DNA of 64,000 bases from Ichthyophis bannanicus (Eukaryota > Chordata > Amphibia > Gymnophiona > Ichthyophiidae): NCBI GenBank assembly GCA_033557465.1, contig CM066033.1:233556109-233620108 (forward strand), written 5' to 3'. The position numbers were made by a program, and so were the translations under genes. Numbering within the stretch: the first letter of the stretch is position 1; the number at the start of each line of letters is the position of its first letter. The notes beneath the pieces were generated by a model. It was given only the letters and a program-made list of their open reading frames with translations. It did no database searches and was not told where the DNA came from. This document shows positions 44,201 to 52,704 of this stretch, piece after piece.

Positions 44201-45077
44201 TATCCCCATATCGATTAACTGTAAAGTATTCTGTGATAGTTTTCTTCATAGCAATTCGGAAGGTTTCGTCTGCCAACCAGGACTTCTTAAAGTAGAACCT
44301 ACCTTGCGACCTTCTTTCAGGGCCCACGCTAAGGTCCAATACAACCGCTGAATGATCGGAAACTGTTCGGGGGAGTATGCTTGTGTCCACCACCTTAGGC
44401 AGCAGCGTCTTGGAAATGAGGAAATAGTCAATTCGGGTTTGTGTGTTGTGTGGCAGAGAGTAGAAGGTGTATTCTTTGCCATTGGGAGAAAACAGCCTCC
44501 AGGGGTCTAATAACCCAAGCAAGCCTTGCAAATTCCGTAGTTCCTTCAAGGCCTGGGGCTTGTGTTGCGGCTTGTATGGAGTTCTGTCTACTAGCGGGTC
44601 AGGTATCAGGTTAAAGTCGCCCCCTAGGATGATCTGTGTCGATCCAGTGTCTAAGAGCGCCTGCGCAACCTGAACGAGAAACTGCGGGTCATCATTGTTG
44701 GGGCCATATACCGCCATGAAAGTATAGGGATTTCCATATAACTGCGCATTCACCTTGGCCCATCGCCCCATCGGATCTACCTTGGTCTCTTTCACTTCTA
44801 GCGGGAGGGTTTTCTTAACAAGTATAACAACACCTCCCTTCTTCCGAAGGGCTGGTGCAGATAGGATATTCCGGTAGGTCCTATCCGCAACTTTATATGA
44901 CTCAGAGAGGGACAAATGGGTCTCTTGCAGGTATATAACATCCGCATTCTGACGTTTGCAGTATGTCAGGATTTTCTTCCTCTTGAGAGGATTAGAGATG
45001 CCCTTAACATTGAGGGACAACACCCACACTAGGTGATTAGCCATATTTGGTCCTACTGGAATACATGCTAATGACAT
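41274..45077 (-). CDS. L1 ORF2 protein: endonuclease and reverse transcriptase, intact
   Basis: 1267 codons with no stop, the usual length for vertebrate L1/Tx1-group ORF2. The APE-type endonuclease occupies residues about 15-250: LSLNVKGISNPLKRKK, VIYLQETHLS, ILGGDFNLIPDP, TRIDYFLIS and VSDHSAVVLDL. The RT at about 480-770 has LAKGKASGLDGLPVEFYEAF, YRPISLLNTDYKIYAKILA, LALDAEKAFDRVE, GTRQGCPLSPLLFNLALEPL, KISAYADDLLLFLD (catalytic YADD) and SFKYLGVIYG. The C-terminal region has a Cys/His cluster, CWSCACEVGTLSHMLFYC. It nicks genomic DNA and copies its own RNA there. A second ATG at residue 12 (MANHLVW) is an equally likely start. With all motifs present it may encode active enzyme. Confidence 0.95.
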   Translation of the reverse strand: MSLACIPVGPNMANHLVWVLSLNVKGISNPLKRKKILTYCKRQNADVIYLQETHLSLSESYKVADRTYRNILSAPALRKKGGVVILVKKTLPLEVKETKVDPMGRWAKVNAQLYGNPYTFMAVYGPNNDDPQFLVQVAQALLDTGSTQIILGGDFNLIPDPLVDRTPYKPQHKPQALKELRNLQGLLGLLDPWRLFSPNGKEYTFYSLPHNTQTRIDYFLISKTLLPKVVDTSILPRTVSDHSAVVLDLSVGPERRSQGRFYFKKSWLADETFRIAMKKTITEYFTVNRYGDTSTWAWWEAFKASARGHMIAYKIRKRKVEVKRRTELEEEIRAGERLLTRRADSTILLRLQRLRFQYNALLQADVTESLKMQQGRCYHESNRASSLLANALKTKRAVTRIAGLKDSAGVLQVSDNEILACCEAFYSKLYQSEVTCDESTFLTFVSTITGPQLTLQQQQLHAAAITCKEIRKALKQLAKGKASGLDGLPVEFYEAFSDQLIPELLLYYEGIREECPAVGALAAATIVIHPKPGRDPERVENYRPISLLNTDYKIYAKILATRLSKVLETLIHPDQCGFMPGRSTVDNGRLLAHVLRKAQEMDLPIVGLALDAEKAFDRVELTYLFQTMRWMGIPDFFLQSVQLLYTRPVARVAANGTTSQEFLLTRGTRQGCPLSPLLFNLALEPLLLKIRQTSSIKGMQLEGNHCKISAYADDLLLFLDVNSVDVTLRIIKEYACISGYKLNLDKTISIPLTSTVTEDMLQQYPFQVEKTSFKYLGVIYGTTLADTISYVEARCTEILQECVQKWSPLHLTWLGRLETIKMVLVPKLTYILSMIPVFLDRKFYQDIEKKLLVFLWEKKTPRIAAWKLKLPKKQGGVHLPDFYWYHAAAILRQGSWWAEEPDIMGAPVWLRVEAAMVDPLPLRQCIGAVVRSTKKGSGIIQATQQAFNLVLPLLDDEQTYTDVTPLWHNQQFKIGGSCVAWPTWIRHGVLCLGHLLSGRRYKTFAELQLEFQLPYKCFFQWGQLRHCLSKAGVTPLHRISGRPSYLRVQELRLGTGQISKCVELLRAADGRSPRGAQLIWETEVGPLSNPEQWYLFWGSQIRISRSASLTQMLYFLAHRAYLTPVKISKWQAQADERCWSCACEVGTLSHMLFYCPQLLVYWQEVWKRVQKMCGITSSLTYHIVIYKSLAGVPNLQKEQYATFDLMLSLALKAIMSHWKTFNTLNVVYWWNLVCYHRSCEIAYVQQNPTFSNLLKKWDTLNWYSAGC

Positions 45078-45525
45078 TCACGGTCAGTTGCCCCTGGGAT
45101 AAGATTCCAACATTTCGCAATTTTGTGATCATACAACCTGGCTGCATTGTGCCCAAAACTAATATAACTTGTACAGCGGGGCCCCGGCCGCCCATCTTGG
45201 CCCAACCACCCCCCTCCCAACATTAGAGAAAGTAAGATAAGAAGGCATAGTAAAGGCAAACATCACAGTCTTTAAGCCTAACTGGTCACAAGAGTTCCAT
45301 ACTGCTGTATTACGGGTTTCTTCAAAGCATAATTTTCACATTAGGCTATATTTTTAACACAATTACAATTGGTGAACCCAACATGTGCCTACATTAACAA
45401 TCTAGGCTAGCATGACTGGAGATTAAAGCAATCTACGCCTGCAGAGTCTCTACCTATTATGTGAGTTGCATTACAAATTCGCTGCTGCCACACCAGTATC
45501 GCTGTCTTCCTCAAGACCCCACATC

Positions 45526-46362
45526 CATCCCGGTGCGTTCTTGCAAAAAAGCACGGAGTGCAGGACCCTCCGTGAAGGTGCGGGTATTATTATCTAGGGT
45601 TACCTTCATGTTAGCGGGATAAAAAAGACCAAAGCGCGCCTGCACTTGTTGCAGCAGAGGCCTGCAGGCCAAGAGTTCCTTCCGTCATAAAGCCATCTGT
45701 TTACTGAGATCAGGAAAAAAGGCGATCTTCTGTCCGTCCAGCTGTAGGCTTTGTCGTCGTTTTGCGGCCTGCATAATCTGTATAACATGCTGGTACCTAA
45801 GTGCTTTCACCACGAACGGACGAGACCTCGGAGCATGGGTAGATGGGTGTGACGGGACTCTATGGGCACGCTCTAGCTCTAGGGGCCGATCAAAGGCAAC
45901 CCCCAGGATCTCCGGGATAAGTTTCTCGAGGTAAGCAATTGGGTCCGACCCCTCCCGACCCTCTGGGATCCCCAGAATTCGGATATTGTTTCTCCGGGCC
46001 CTATTCGACTGGTCTTCAATGTTCTCTTCGAGAGCCGCAACCCTTTTAACTAGCGGGCCTATTTGCGCAAGCACTGAGGATTGCCTGTCCACCTCGGCCT
46101 CGACGTCGTCTATCCGTCTGGTCAGATCTCCCAACTGCTCTCTCACCTCGTGTAAGTCCTCTTGTACCTGCTTTAGCGTCCCAGAATTAGTTGTGACAAT
46201 TTCTTTTACTGACCGCAGCTCTTGCAATATCTCTCGCACCCCCTCCGAAGTAATTTTTTCCGCCGCCATTTTCTGTGGGGAAGTGAGCTCTTGTTTAGCT
46301 CGTTTATTTGATTGCCCAGCCATCTGTTGAAAATCTAATCGCGCTGGTTTTAACGTGGCCAT
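45526..46362 (-). pseudogene. L1 ORF1 protein with one in-frame stop
   Basis: 225 codons are open from 46362, then a TGA at 45685-45687 follows KQMAL, and the same frame continues with RKELLACRPLLQQVQ and TEGPALRAFLQERT to a second stop near 45526. Residues about 45-125 form a long coiled coil (trimerisation in L1 ORF1p); SNRARRNNIRILGIPEGREG starts the RRM-like RNA-binding domain; PFVVKALRYQHVIQIMQAAK and IAFFPDLSKQ belong to the C-terminal domain. The protein coats L1 RNA. The stop removes the last part of the C-terminal domain, so this copy may depend on ORF1p from elsewhere. Confidence 0.9.
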
Positions 46363-46643
46363 CTCTTTGTCGCTCCCTCGAACACTACTTGTGCACGAAA
46401 GAGGAAGCCGTTGCCTGTATATACTCCGGATTCTATAATGCTGAGAGGGAGCCCAGATCTTATGCTGCCATCTTCAACCGCGGCAGACTCCGCCCCCCAT
46501 ACACGTTGTTTTTAATTCACAGGCTATTTCGTTCATTGATTTTTACGATTGTTTTACTACAATCCTTTACTACGATTGTCTTATTTATGGGATGTCCTTT
46601 TGGCTTATTTTGTATAGCACATATTATGAGTAATTTCCATTTG

Positions 46644-46744
46644 TAGATTTGTGGAATGGAGAGACCAGGATGATAAAAGCCATCATTCTTAATCAGCTGG
46701 GTATGATGGTTTTTGTTGTTTTGGTTTCTCCATTCCACAATCTA
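46644..46744. repeat. 101-bp palindrome, second PLE copy
   Basis: Same structure as 40183-40283: TAGATTTGTGGAATGGAGAG at the left, the complement of TAGATTGTGGAATGGAGAAA at the right, inner loop TCTTAATCAGCTGGGT. The two copies bracket about 920 bp of plus-strand PLE DNA once the L1 is ignored. Confidence 0.88.
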
Positions 46745-47331
46745 TTTACTTTTTTTATTATTTTTTTTTTTAGTGTATGACTCATTTATTTATATTTTTA
46801 ATACCTGTGATATGAACTTTGTTATGCTTTTTAATGCTAAGGATAGTGTATTATGTGTGTAAGTGTAAGTGTTTAAGTGTGACAGTTTCTTGCAGACACA
46901 TTTACATCACAGTTGGTTCACAAATTGTTTCACATACATTCAGGAAGGGGGTTTTTTTTTTCACACATAATCAGTGTTCCATGGATGAGATTTTAGTTTG
47001 TTTTTATTTTCATTTATATTTATTTTATATGTTAATGTAATCTATTTATCAGATTCATTTTACATATTAATGCAATTTATTTATCATGTTATGCATATGT
47101 ATGTTTCATTTGCATTTTAGCGTTTTTGCATTACTTTTATTTTTATTTTTAATATCATTCATGTTTGTACATTTACTGTGTTTCAGATTGGGAAGAGTAG
47201 TCGCTCCCCCGCATAGACGTGTCCTTACACCTTCTATGTGGTTTTCTGGTAACTTTTTATTTACACAGTTTCTGTTATTTTTTGGTTTTTGGTTTTAGTA
47301 TTATGCTTACTTTATGTGTGTTTGTTTTTTA

Positions 47332-47374
47332 GACCCCTGACGAAGGCTTCGGTCGAAACTTGTTAAGTTGGGTC
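47332..47374 (+). ncRNA. Hammerhead ribozyme motif (PLE), copy 2
   Basis: Stem I GACCC (47332-47336), core CTGACGA (47337-47343), one A, stem II GGC-TTCG-GTC (47345-47354), core GAAA (47355-47358), stem III CTT-GTT-AAG, TT, then GGGTC (47370-47374). It differs from copy 1 at the variable position 7 of the core (T to C) and by a C to T that still pairs as G-U in stem II. Both changes keep the fold. Predicted cleavage is after 47369. It lies 123 bp upstream of the first PLE codon. Confidence 0.8.
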
Positions 47375-47496
47375 CTTAATAAAGAATTTTATCTATCACC
47401 TGGTAGGCCGTGGTCATTACTTCCGCTGCTCTCCTCTGGTTGTCTATCTGCGGAAGATTATCTTCTTTTCTTTCCCCCCTCTTTTTGAAGACCACC

Positions 47497-48051
47497 ATGG
47501 CCTACATCAAATGGGACAATATCTTCAGTAATTCTGAAGACCACCTCAACCATCTCCTGCAGGAGCCTCCTCTCATAGAAGACGAAATCGAGGATGTTAG
47601 CCTTGCGGACCAATGGATTGATATGATTCGTACCAGGAAGGCTGTCATTCGATACGAACTTCACTATGCAAGTCTATTACAATATTGTAGAGTCAAAAGA
47701 ATCCCACGAGGTCTGAGAATGACTAGAGAACCCAATATGTTCCGTGACGATAAATCCTTCACAGACCGATGGTGTGCCATCCTTAATAAGTGCTCTTTAG
47801 ACCTCATGGTCCTTTTGGCTGAGACTGCAAAGAAGAAAGCTGATAAAATTAAGGATGAAGCGGATAGAAAGATGGAGTCCCTTAAGTCTGATGACAGACA
47901 TTTTAATAGACTTATAGGTGACTACAATAAGAAATTAGAGGAATATCGTAAGGAAGTCAAGAAAGGCAAATTAGATAAACATAAACGAGATGAATTAGAT
48001 TATAAAAATGGCAATGTGTATCTGGTTAAAATCTTCTGCCTCCTCCAATAG
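47497..48051 (+). pseudogene. PLE ORF N-terminal region with coiled coil
   Basis: From MAYIKWDN the frame runs 184 codons. The later half, ETAKKKADKIKDEADRK and NKKLEEYRKEVKKGKLDKHK, is strongly charged and predicted coiled coil, as in the region before the RT of Penelope/Poseidon-type proteins. After about 48030 the similarity appears to move to another frame (SFKDTIPENYNSRQRDSTT, 48063 onward) and again near an A-run at 48190-48199. The N-terminal section of the polyprotein is therefore broken by frameshifts. Confidence 0.75.
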
Positions 48052-48785
48052 TTCACGCCAAGTAAGTTTCAAAGACACTATTCCTGAGAATTATAATTCT
48101 AGGCAACGTGATTCTACCACATTTAGACAGGAAGATCCTACTACATCATATGGGTATCAATCCCCTTTACGCAACAATGTAGCTACACGTAAAAAAAAAA
48201 GGTTTCACCAGCACGTAGAACTAGTGACACATATGAAAAAAGTAACAAACGTATCAGAAGTGAATCTAAGGAACTTTTTGCCTCTCCTGCTTCCATCCCT
48301 CTTCCCCTCTCTCCCAACACATCACAAGATTTTTTAATCGAAGATCTCTGGGAAAAAGAATCAGCGCGACGCCCCCCCCAAAAAAACTGTGTTTTCACAC
48401 CTAGAGTTCAGAGGGAGGGGAAGAGGCAGAGGCAGAGGCAGAGGGAGCTCCTTTCGACCCCCCTACAGTCGCTCACATGACCAGTATTAGCCCACCAATC
48501 CCATACTAATGAGTCAAGTTCCTCTAATGACCTTCCCGTTTTTAATTTGTCTTCAGTAGCTCTCACTACATCAGAATTAGACCTTCTACAGAAAGGCCTT
48601 TCCTTCATTCCTACTGCTAAATATGATGCCTTTCAGACTAGAATCGACCTCCACAAGTTTTTTCACAAACTACAGATTAAAATGTTTTTTCTGATAAACC
48701 TCCCACCTCTAGTGACCCATCGGTTATACGTAACAAGTCACGATGGTATCCACCTGGACCTGCAGACTGTGCCATACAATCTTTC

Positions 48786-50786
48786 ATGGACTGTGTTCTC
48801 CGTGATGTTAAGTCTTTGGAACAAAAGTCTAGATGTCGATATAATAATCTTTCGCATGAAGAGTGGTCAGCCTTACACACACTTAATAAACGGAAAGATA
48901 TTATCATTAAACCAGCGGACAAAGGTGGCGGTATCGTTATAATAGATTGGTCCTATTATATAGAAGAGCTTACTAATCAACTCAACGATGAGAATTTTTA
49001 TCAGGTATTGCCACATGACCCCACTTTGACCATTAAACAAGATATCAACTCTCTATTATTGTACGGCCTTAATGCTGTTTTTTTGACTTCACGTGAATTT
49101 TCATTTTTACAAGTCTCACACCCCATAATTCCTACAATTTACACTATTCCAAGAATCCATAAGTCTCTACAATCCCCACCTGGTAGGCCTATAGTTTATG
49201 GCATTGGTTCAGTCCTTGAGCCCTTGTCTCAATTCATAGATATTTTTTTACGTCCTTTTGTACCACTCATTGCCACATACGTTAGAGACTCAGCTGACAT
49301 TATCAATTTTCTAAATACCTTTAGTGGGAATCTTACGGATATTATTTTGGCGTCCTTTGACATTGAGTTACTTTACACCAACATCCCACAAGATGGTGCA
49401 ATTGCTGTCATTACCAAATATTTAGACCAACGTACCTTACCTGTCCGTATCCCTACTCACTTTCTGGTAGATTTGGCCCATATAGCTTTGACCAAAAATT
49501 ATTTCATGTTCAATGGTCGGTTTTTCCAAGAAATAAAAGGTACAGCTATGGGTGCCGCCATGGCACCTGACATAGCTAACCTATATGTGGCACAATTCGA
49601 AGATACTTATTTACAAGATTGTCCCTTTGCATCCTTTGTTGTCTCCTGGAAGAGGTATATTGATGACATCTTAGTACTATGGAAAGACACCAATTCCCAA
49701 TTACACCAAGTCCATGATTGGCTCAACAGTTTAGATATCAATCTTAAATTTAAAATGCAATCTAGTACTATTGAACTTCCATTTCTTGACATTCTCATTG
49801 GAAAATCACAGTACGGATTCACCACTACTATCTACCGTAAACCTACTGACCGCAACAAGCTTCTTCGCTTTGAAAGCTTTCACAACAGCCATCTCAAGAA
49901 AAATTTACCTTTATCACAATTTTTACGGCTGCGGCGCCTCTGTTCCAATAACGATGACTTCAAGGAGAAATCCTCTCACATGGCAGCGCGTTTTTACAAT
50001 CGGGGCTATCCGAGAGAGTGCGTTCAAAAGGGTTTTGAACGGGCTAGGTCTTCCTCTAGATCACAGTTACTTTTGCCCAAAGACAAACAATCTAATGATA
50101 AATTTGTTTGTGTGCTCCGTTTTTCCCATCTCTCTTCCAAAATACAAAGGATTTTGAGAACTCACTGGTACATTTTGCAAACACGTCCTTGTTTTTCGAG
50201 TCAACCCCTTACTATAGCACATAGTAGACAACGTAATTTAGGTGATATGCTGGTCTCTTCATTTATGCCCCCGATTTCCACTGCTACACAAAAAGGAAAA
50301 GGACACTATAAATGTAACAAATGTTCTATTTGCAGACATGCTATCACTATGAGGGAATCTTTCACACATCCCTCCACTAACATACAGTATCCACTACAAA
50401 CTTATACTGACTGTCTGTCCACACATATACTGTCTGTCCACACATATACTGACTGTCTGTCCACACATGTTGTGTACGTTATAATTTGTCCCTGTTCCCT
50501 TTTGTATGTTGGTAAAACAAGACGCGCTGTTAGAACTCGTATTCAGGAGCATAAGAGTTGTGTCAAAAGACGGATCATCACAGCCCAACTGGTATCACAT
50601 TGGATCCAATTCCAGCACAATATCAATTATATAAGGTTCTTTGTTATCAAGAAACTTTTCCCCTCCCCTCGTGGAGGAGATCTGAATCGTAAGTTAATTC
50701 AAGAGGAACAAAGATTCATATTTTTATTTGATACAGTTTGTCCGAAAGGATTAAATAAGGAAATTGAATACAATATGTTCCTTTGA
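48786..50786 (+). CDS. Penelope-like reverse transcriptase with GIY-YIG endonuclease
   Basis: 666 codons open. The RT has IIIKPADKGGGIVIID (residues about 40-55), IPTIYTIPRIHKSLQSPPGR, ASFDIELLYTNIPQDGAI, FQEIKGTAMGAAMAPDIANL, WKRYIDDILVLWKD (catalytic YIDD residues 291-294) and ELPFLDILI with IYRKPTDRN. The GIY-YIG domain starts at VVYVIICPCSLLYVGKTRRA (residues about 562-581) and continues RTRIQEHKSCV, preceded by a CNKCSIC cysteine cluster. The protein nicks DNA and reverse-transcribes PLE RNA. Similar codons run upstream of 48786 (RNKSRWYPPGPADCAIQSF), so the ATG is not the natural start; frameshifts in 48030-48690 separate it from the N-terminus. A 65-bp repeat adds residues before the GIY-YIG. 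Confidence 0.93.
   Translation: MDCVLRDVKSLEQKSRCRYNNLSHEEWSALHTLNKRKDIIIKPADKGGGIVIIDWSYYIEELTNQLNDENFYQVLPHDPTLTIKQDINSLLLYGLNAVFLTSREFSFLQVSHPIIPTIYTIPRIHKSLQSPPGRPIVYGIGSVLEPLSQFIDIFLRPFVPLIATYVRDSADIINFLNTFSGNLTDIILASFDIELLYTNIPQDGAIAVITKYLDQRTLPVRIPTHFLVDLAHIALTKNYFMFNGRFFQEIKGTAMGAAMAPDIANLYVAQFEDTYLQDCPFASFVVSWKRYIDDILVLWKDTNSQLHQVHDWLNSLDINLKFKMQSSTIELPFLDILIGKSQYGFTTTIYRKPTDRNKLLRFESFHNSHLKKNLPLSQFLRLRRLCSNNDDFKEKSSHMAARFYNRGYPRECVQKGFERARSSSRSQLLLPKDKQSNDKFVCVLRFSHLSSKIQRILRTHWYILQTRPCFSSQPLTIAHSRQRNLGDMLVSSFMPPISTATQKGKGHYKCNKCSICRHAITMRESFTHPSTNIQYPLQTYTDCLSTHILSVHTYTDCLSTHVVYVIICPCSLLYVGKTRRAVRTRIQEHKSCVKRRIITAQLVSHWIQFQHNINYIRFFVIKKLFPSPRGGDLNRKLIQEEQRFIFLFDTVCPKGLNKEIEYNMFL
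50403..50467 (+). repeat. In-frame tandem repeat before GIY-YIG domain
   Basis: TATACTGACTGTCTGTCC plus ACACA occurs at 50403-50425 and 50445-50467, with a 19-bp shortened version between (50426-50444). The translation is YTDCLSTHILSVHTYTDCLS. The 42-bp expansion keeps the reading frame. Confidence 0.9.
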
Positions 50787-51779
50787 GTTTTTTTCCTCTA
50801 TAAGGTTAACTATATATTTTTTATACATTGCATTTTAATCATATTTTATTATGTTCTTTTTTACATTTTTCTACTTCGAAATACGATGTTGTGTTGGTTA
50901 GTTTTTTTAGATGACATAAGAGGATTAGCATGTGTAGAATTTAATAATGATAAAAGATTAAAAAGGACCATTTGGTTATATTTCTGAGCTGGTTACAATA
51001 CTGGTTTGGATTTGAAGAGCCGACAAAAAATGATTTTTCTTTCACTTTGTATTGCTGAGTTTTGATATTTAACCTTTATATGGATAGTGGAGCTGAATGT
51101 ACAGAATACGTTGATGGCAGCTCCGGTGTTTAAGGCAGTAGTGACAGGCAGATGAAGAAGAAGGGATTTGGCGAGAAAGAAAGGGAGCATGGAATGAGAG
51201 CGCTTTCTTGAAGGAATGAGGTCAGCTGTCATAGGAAGGTCAAAGGAGATCAGCTGTCATAGGAAGGTGAGGTCAGCTGTCAGGAAACATATAACACTGC
51301 AAGCTATCCAAGAACTAACTCATACCACTGAAAAGCTGGGTATCAGTATACATCAGAAGCAACAAGAGTTGTTTCAGGTTTTTCCGGAATGAGTTGAAAA
51401 AAAGAAGGGAGAAAACTATGAAGGACAAAGGAATTAGGAAACAATCCTTCTCATACCAGGCATAAGGGAATAATGAGAAGGGAGACATCATTTGTTTTAA
51501 ATGTTATGAGTGTGGACGTATTAATGTTCATCAGTGAAAGGGTATCAAAGAGTGAACATAGAAGAAAGAGATGGAGCTAGGAGACGTGGAAGTGCAGGAG
51601 AATGAGATAAATGAAGGGCAGACCAAGAAGAGGAAGAAGAAAGGCAGGGAAAGACCCAGATGCATAGAAATTAAAGGTTGAGCTTCTAGTCTATGTGGAA
51701 AAAGATGAGTATGCTAGGTTCCAAGCAAGGAAACAATTACCCATGATAAATTTAACATCTAAAGTTAAGAGTTAAGTTA
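50787..51779. other. PLE 3' UTR, then unrecognised sequence
   Basis: 50787-50990 is A+T-rich and probably PLE 3' UTR. From 51000 to 51779 I see nothing nameable. A 30-bp phrase, GGTCAGCTGTCATAGGAAGG and variants, is repeated three times at 51218-51282. The last few hundred bases are purine-rich and may be decayed upstream sequence of the R4-type LINE. Confidence 0.45.
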
Positions 51780-51806
51780 ATATATTGTCTGCCTACACAC
51801 TATAAG

Positions 51807-52091
51807 ATGTTCACCACAATAGACACAGACAGAATATGGGATCATATTGATTCAAATAACATAATGGTAAAAGAACAGAAGGGCAATAAGAGGGGAGCAT
51901 ATGGAACTAAAGACCAATTAATGTTGACTAAAGCTATTATGGCCAGTGCTAAGAAAAGCAGAAACCTCAGTATAGCATGGATTGACTATAGGAAAGCCTT
52001 CAATAGCATCCCACACTCTTGGATAATAAATTGCCTTAAAATGCATAAAAATAAACCCTGGCTTGAAATGAGTACATTAAGTTCATCATAA
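51807..52091 (+). pseudogene. R4-type RT, first part
   Basis: 94 codons: MFTTIDTDRIWDHIDSNNIM, KEQKGNKRGAYGTKDQLMLT and SIAWIDYRKAFNSIPHSWII. EQKG, GTKDQL and AWIDYRKAFDSVPHSW are hallmark blocks of R4/R2-group RTs; here the Asp after the AF is Asn (KAFNS). Part 2 after the first insertion continues RIISQGDSLLPLLFCMALNP and SYLLFVDDL, which includes the catalytic VDD. Confidence 0.8.
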
Positions 52092-52136
52092 AAATGTGAC
52101 AAGCTCTGCTCTGTTTGAGGAATGAAAATGGTCAGT

Positions 52137-52415
52137 TAATTTATTTGCTTTTATATACTTCACTCTTTAGCGATCAGCATGGTTTACATAGAACATAAAC
52201 AGCCAAACCAACTTTACATAGAACAGGTATTTTACAACGAACCAAGTTTAAAGAACTGGTATTTAACCGAACAAGTGGTACATTAAACATAAGCGGGGAC
52301 CTTAACTTGGACAGGAGAACTATTTACAAGTTATTAGCAGAACCCAAGGATACATAGGTGAGAGGTAATCGCCACCTTGGATATACGGTCATAAACTAGT
52401 TGGAACAGGTGGGTT
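52137..52415 (-). repeat. LINE 3' tail inserted in R4 element
   Basis: AATTTATTTGCTTTTATATAC, then TTTAGCGATCAGCATGGTTT and ACATAGAAC repeats: a minus-strand L2-like tail. It lies between the KAFNSIPHSW and QGDSLLPLLF blocks of the R4 RT. Confidence 0.7.
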
Positions 52416-52704
52416 TATCATTTCTAATGTTACGATCCAGAGAATAATATCTCAGGGAGACTCCCTATTACCACTTCTGTTTTGTATGGCGCTTAATCCA
52501 CTGAGTACTCTCATCAACACTTTGTGATATAGATTTAGCCTTAATCCTAAAGAAGGTAACAACCCTGAGATATCATACTTACTGTTTGTAGATGACCTGA
52601 GCTCAACATTTCCAGTGACCAACAACTAGTTGGAATAACTTGGTGTTGCAAAAAGCTTCTTAGATAACATCAAGGTAACTTTTGGATTTGACAAATGTGC
52701 AAAC

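Larger units (their letters stand above)
41067..46498 (-). mobile_element. L1 LINE, near full length, young insertion
   Basis: About 5.4 kb on the minus strand: 5' end GGGGGGCGGAGTCTG with AAGATGGC (46498-46465), ORF1, ORF2, a short 3' UTR and a poly-A tail (T-run 41067-41084). The flanks share ATACAC, and CCATACAC if the element's terminal bases are counted (41059-41066 and 46497-46504), as expected for a target-site duplication. It sits within PLE sequence, so it is younger than that element. Confidence 0.92.
46499..47496 (+). mobile_element. PLE 5' region (pseudo-LTR), plus strand
   Basis: Resumes from 41066 after the L1. It contains the 101-bp palindrome, T-rich leader, the segment shared with the minus arm (46870-47445) and the second hammerhead motif, ending just before the first PLE ORF codon at 47497. 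Compared with the minus arm it lacks 2.2 kb between GTATTATGTGTGTAA and AAGTGTGACAGTTTC; a short GTAAGTGTAAGTGTTT stretch sits at the junction. Confidence 0.85.
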
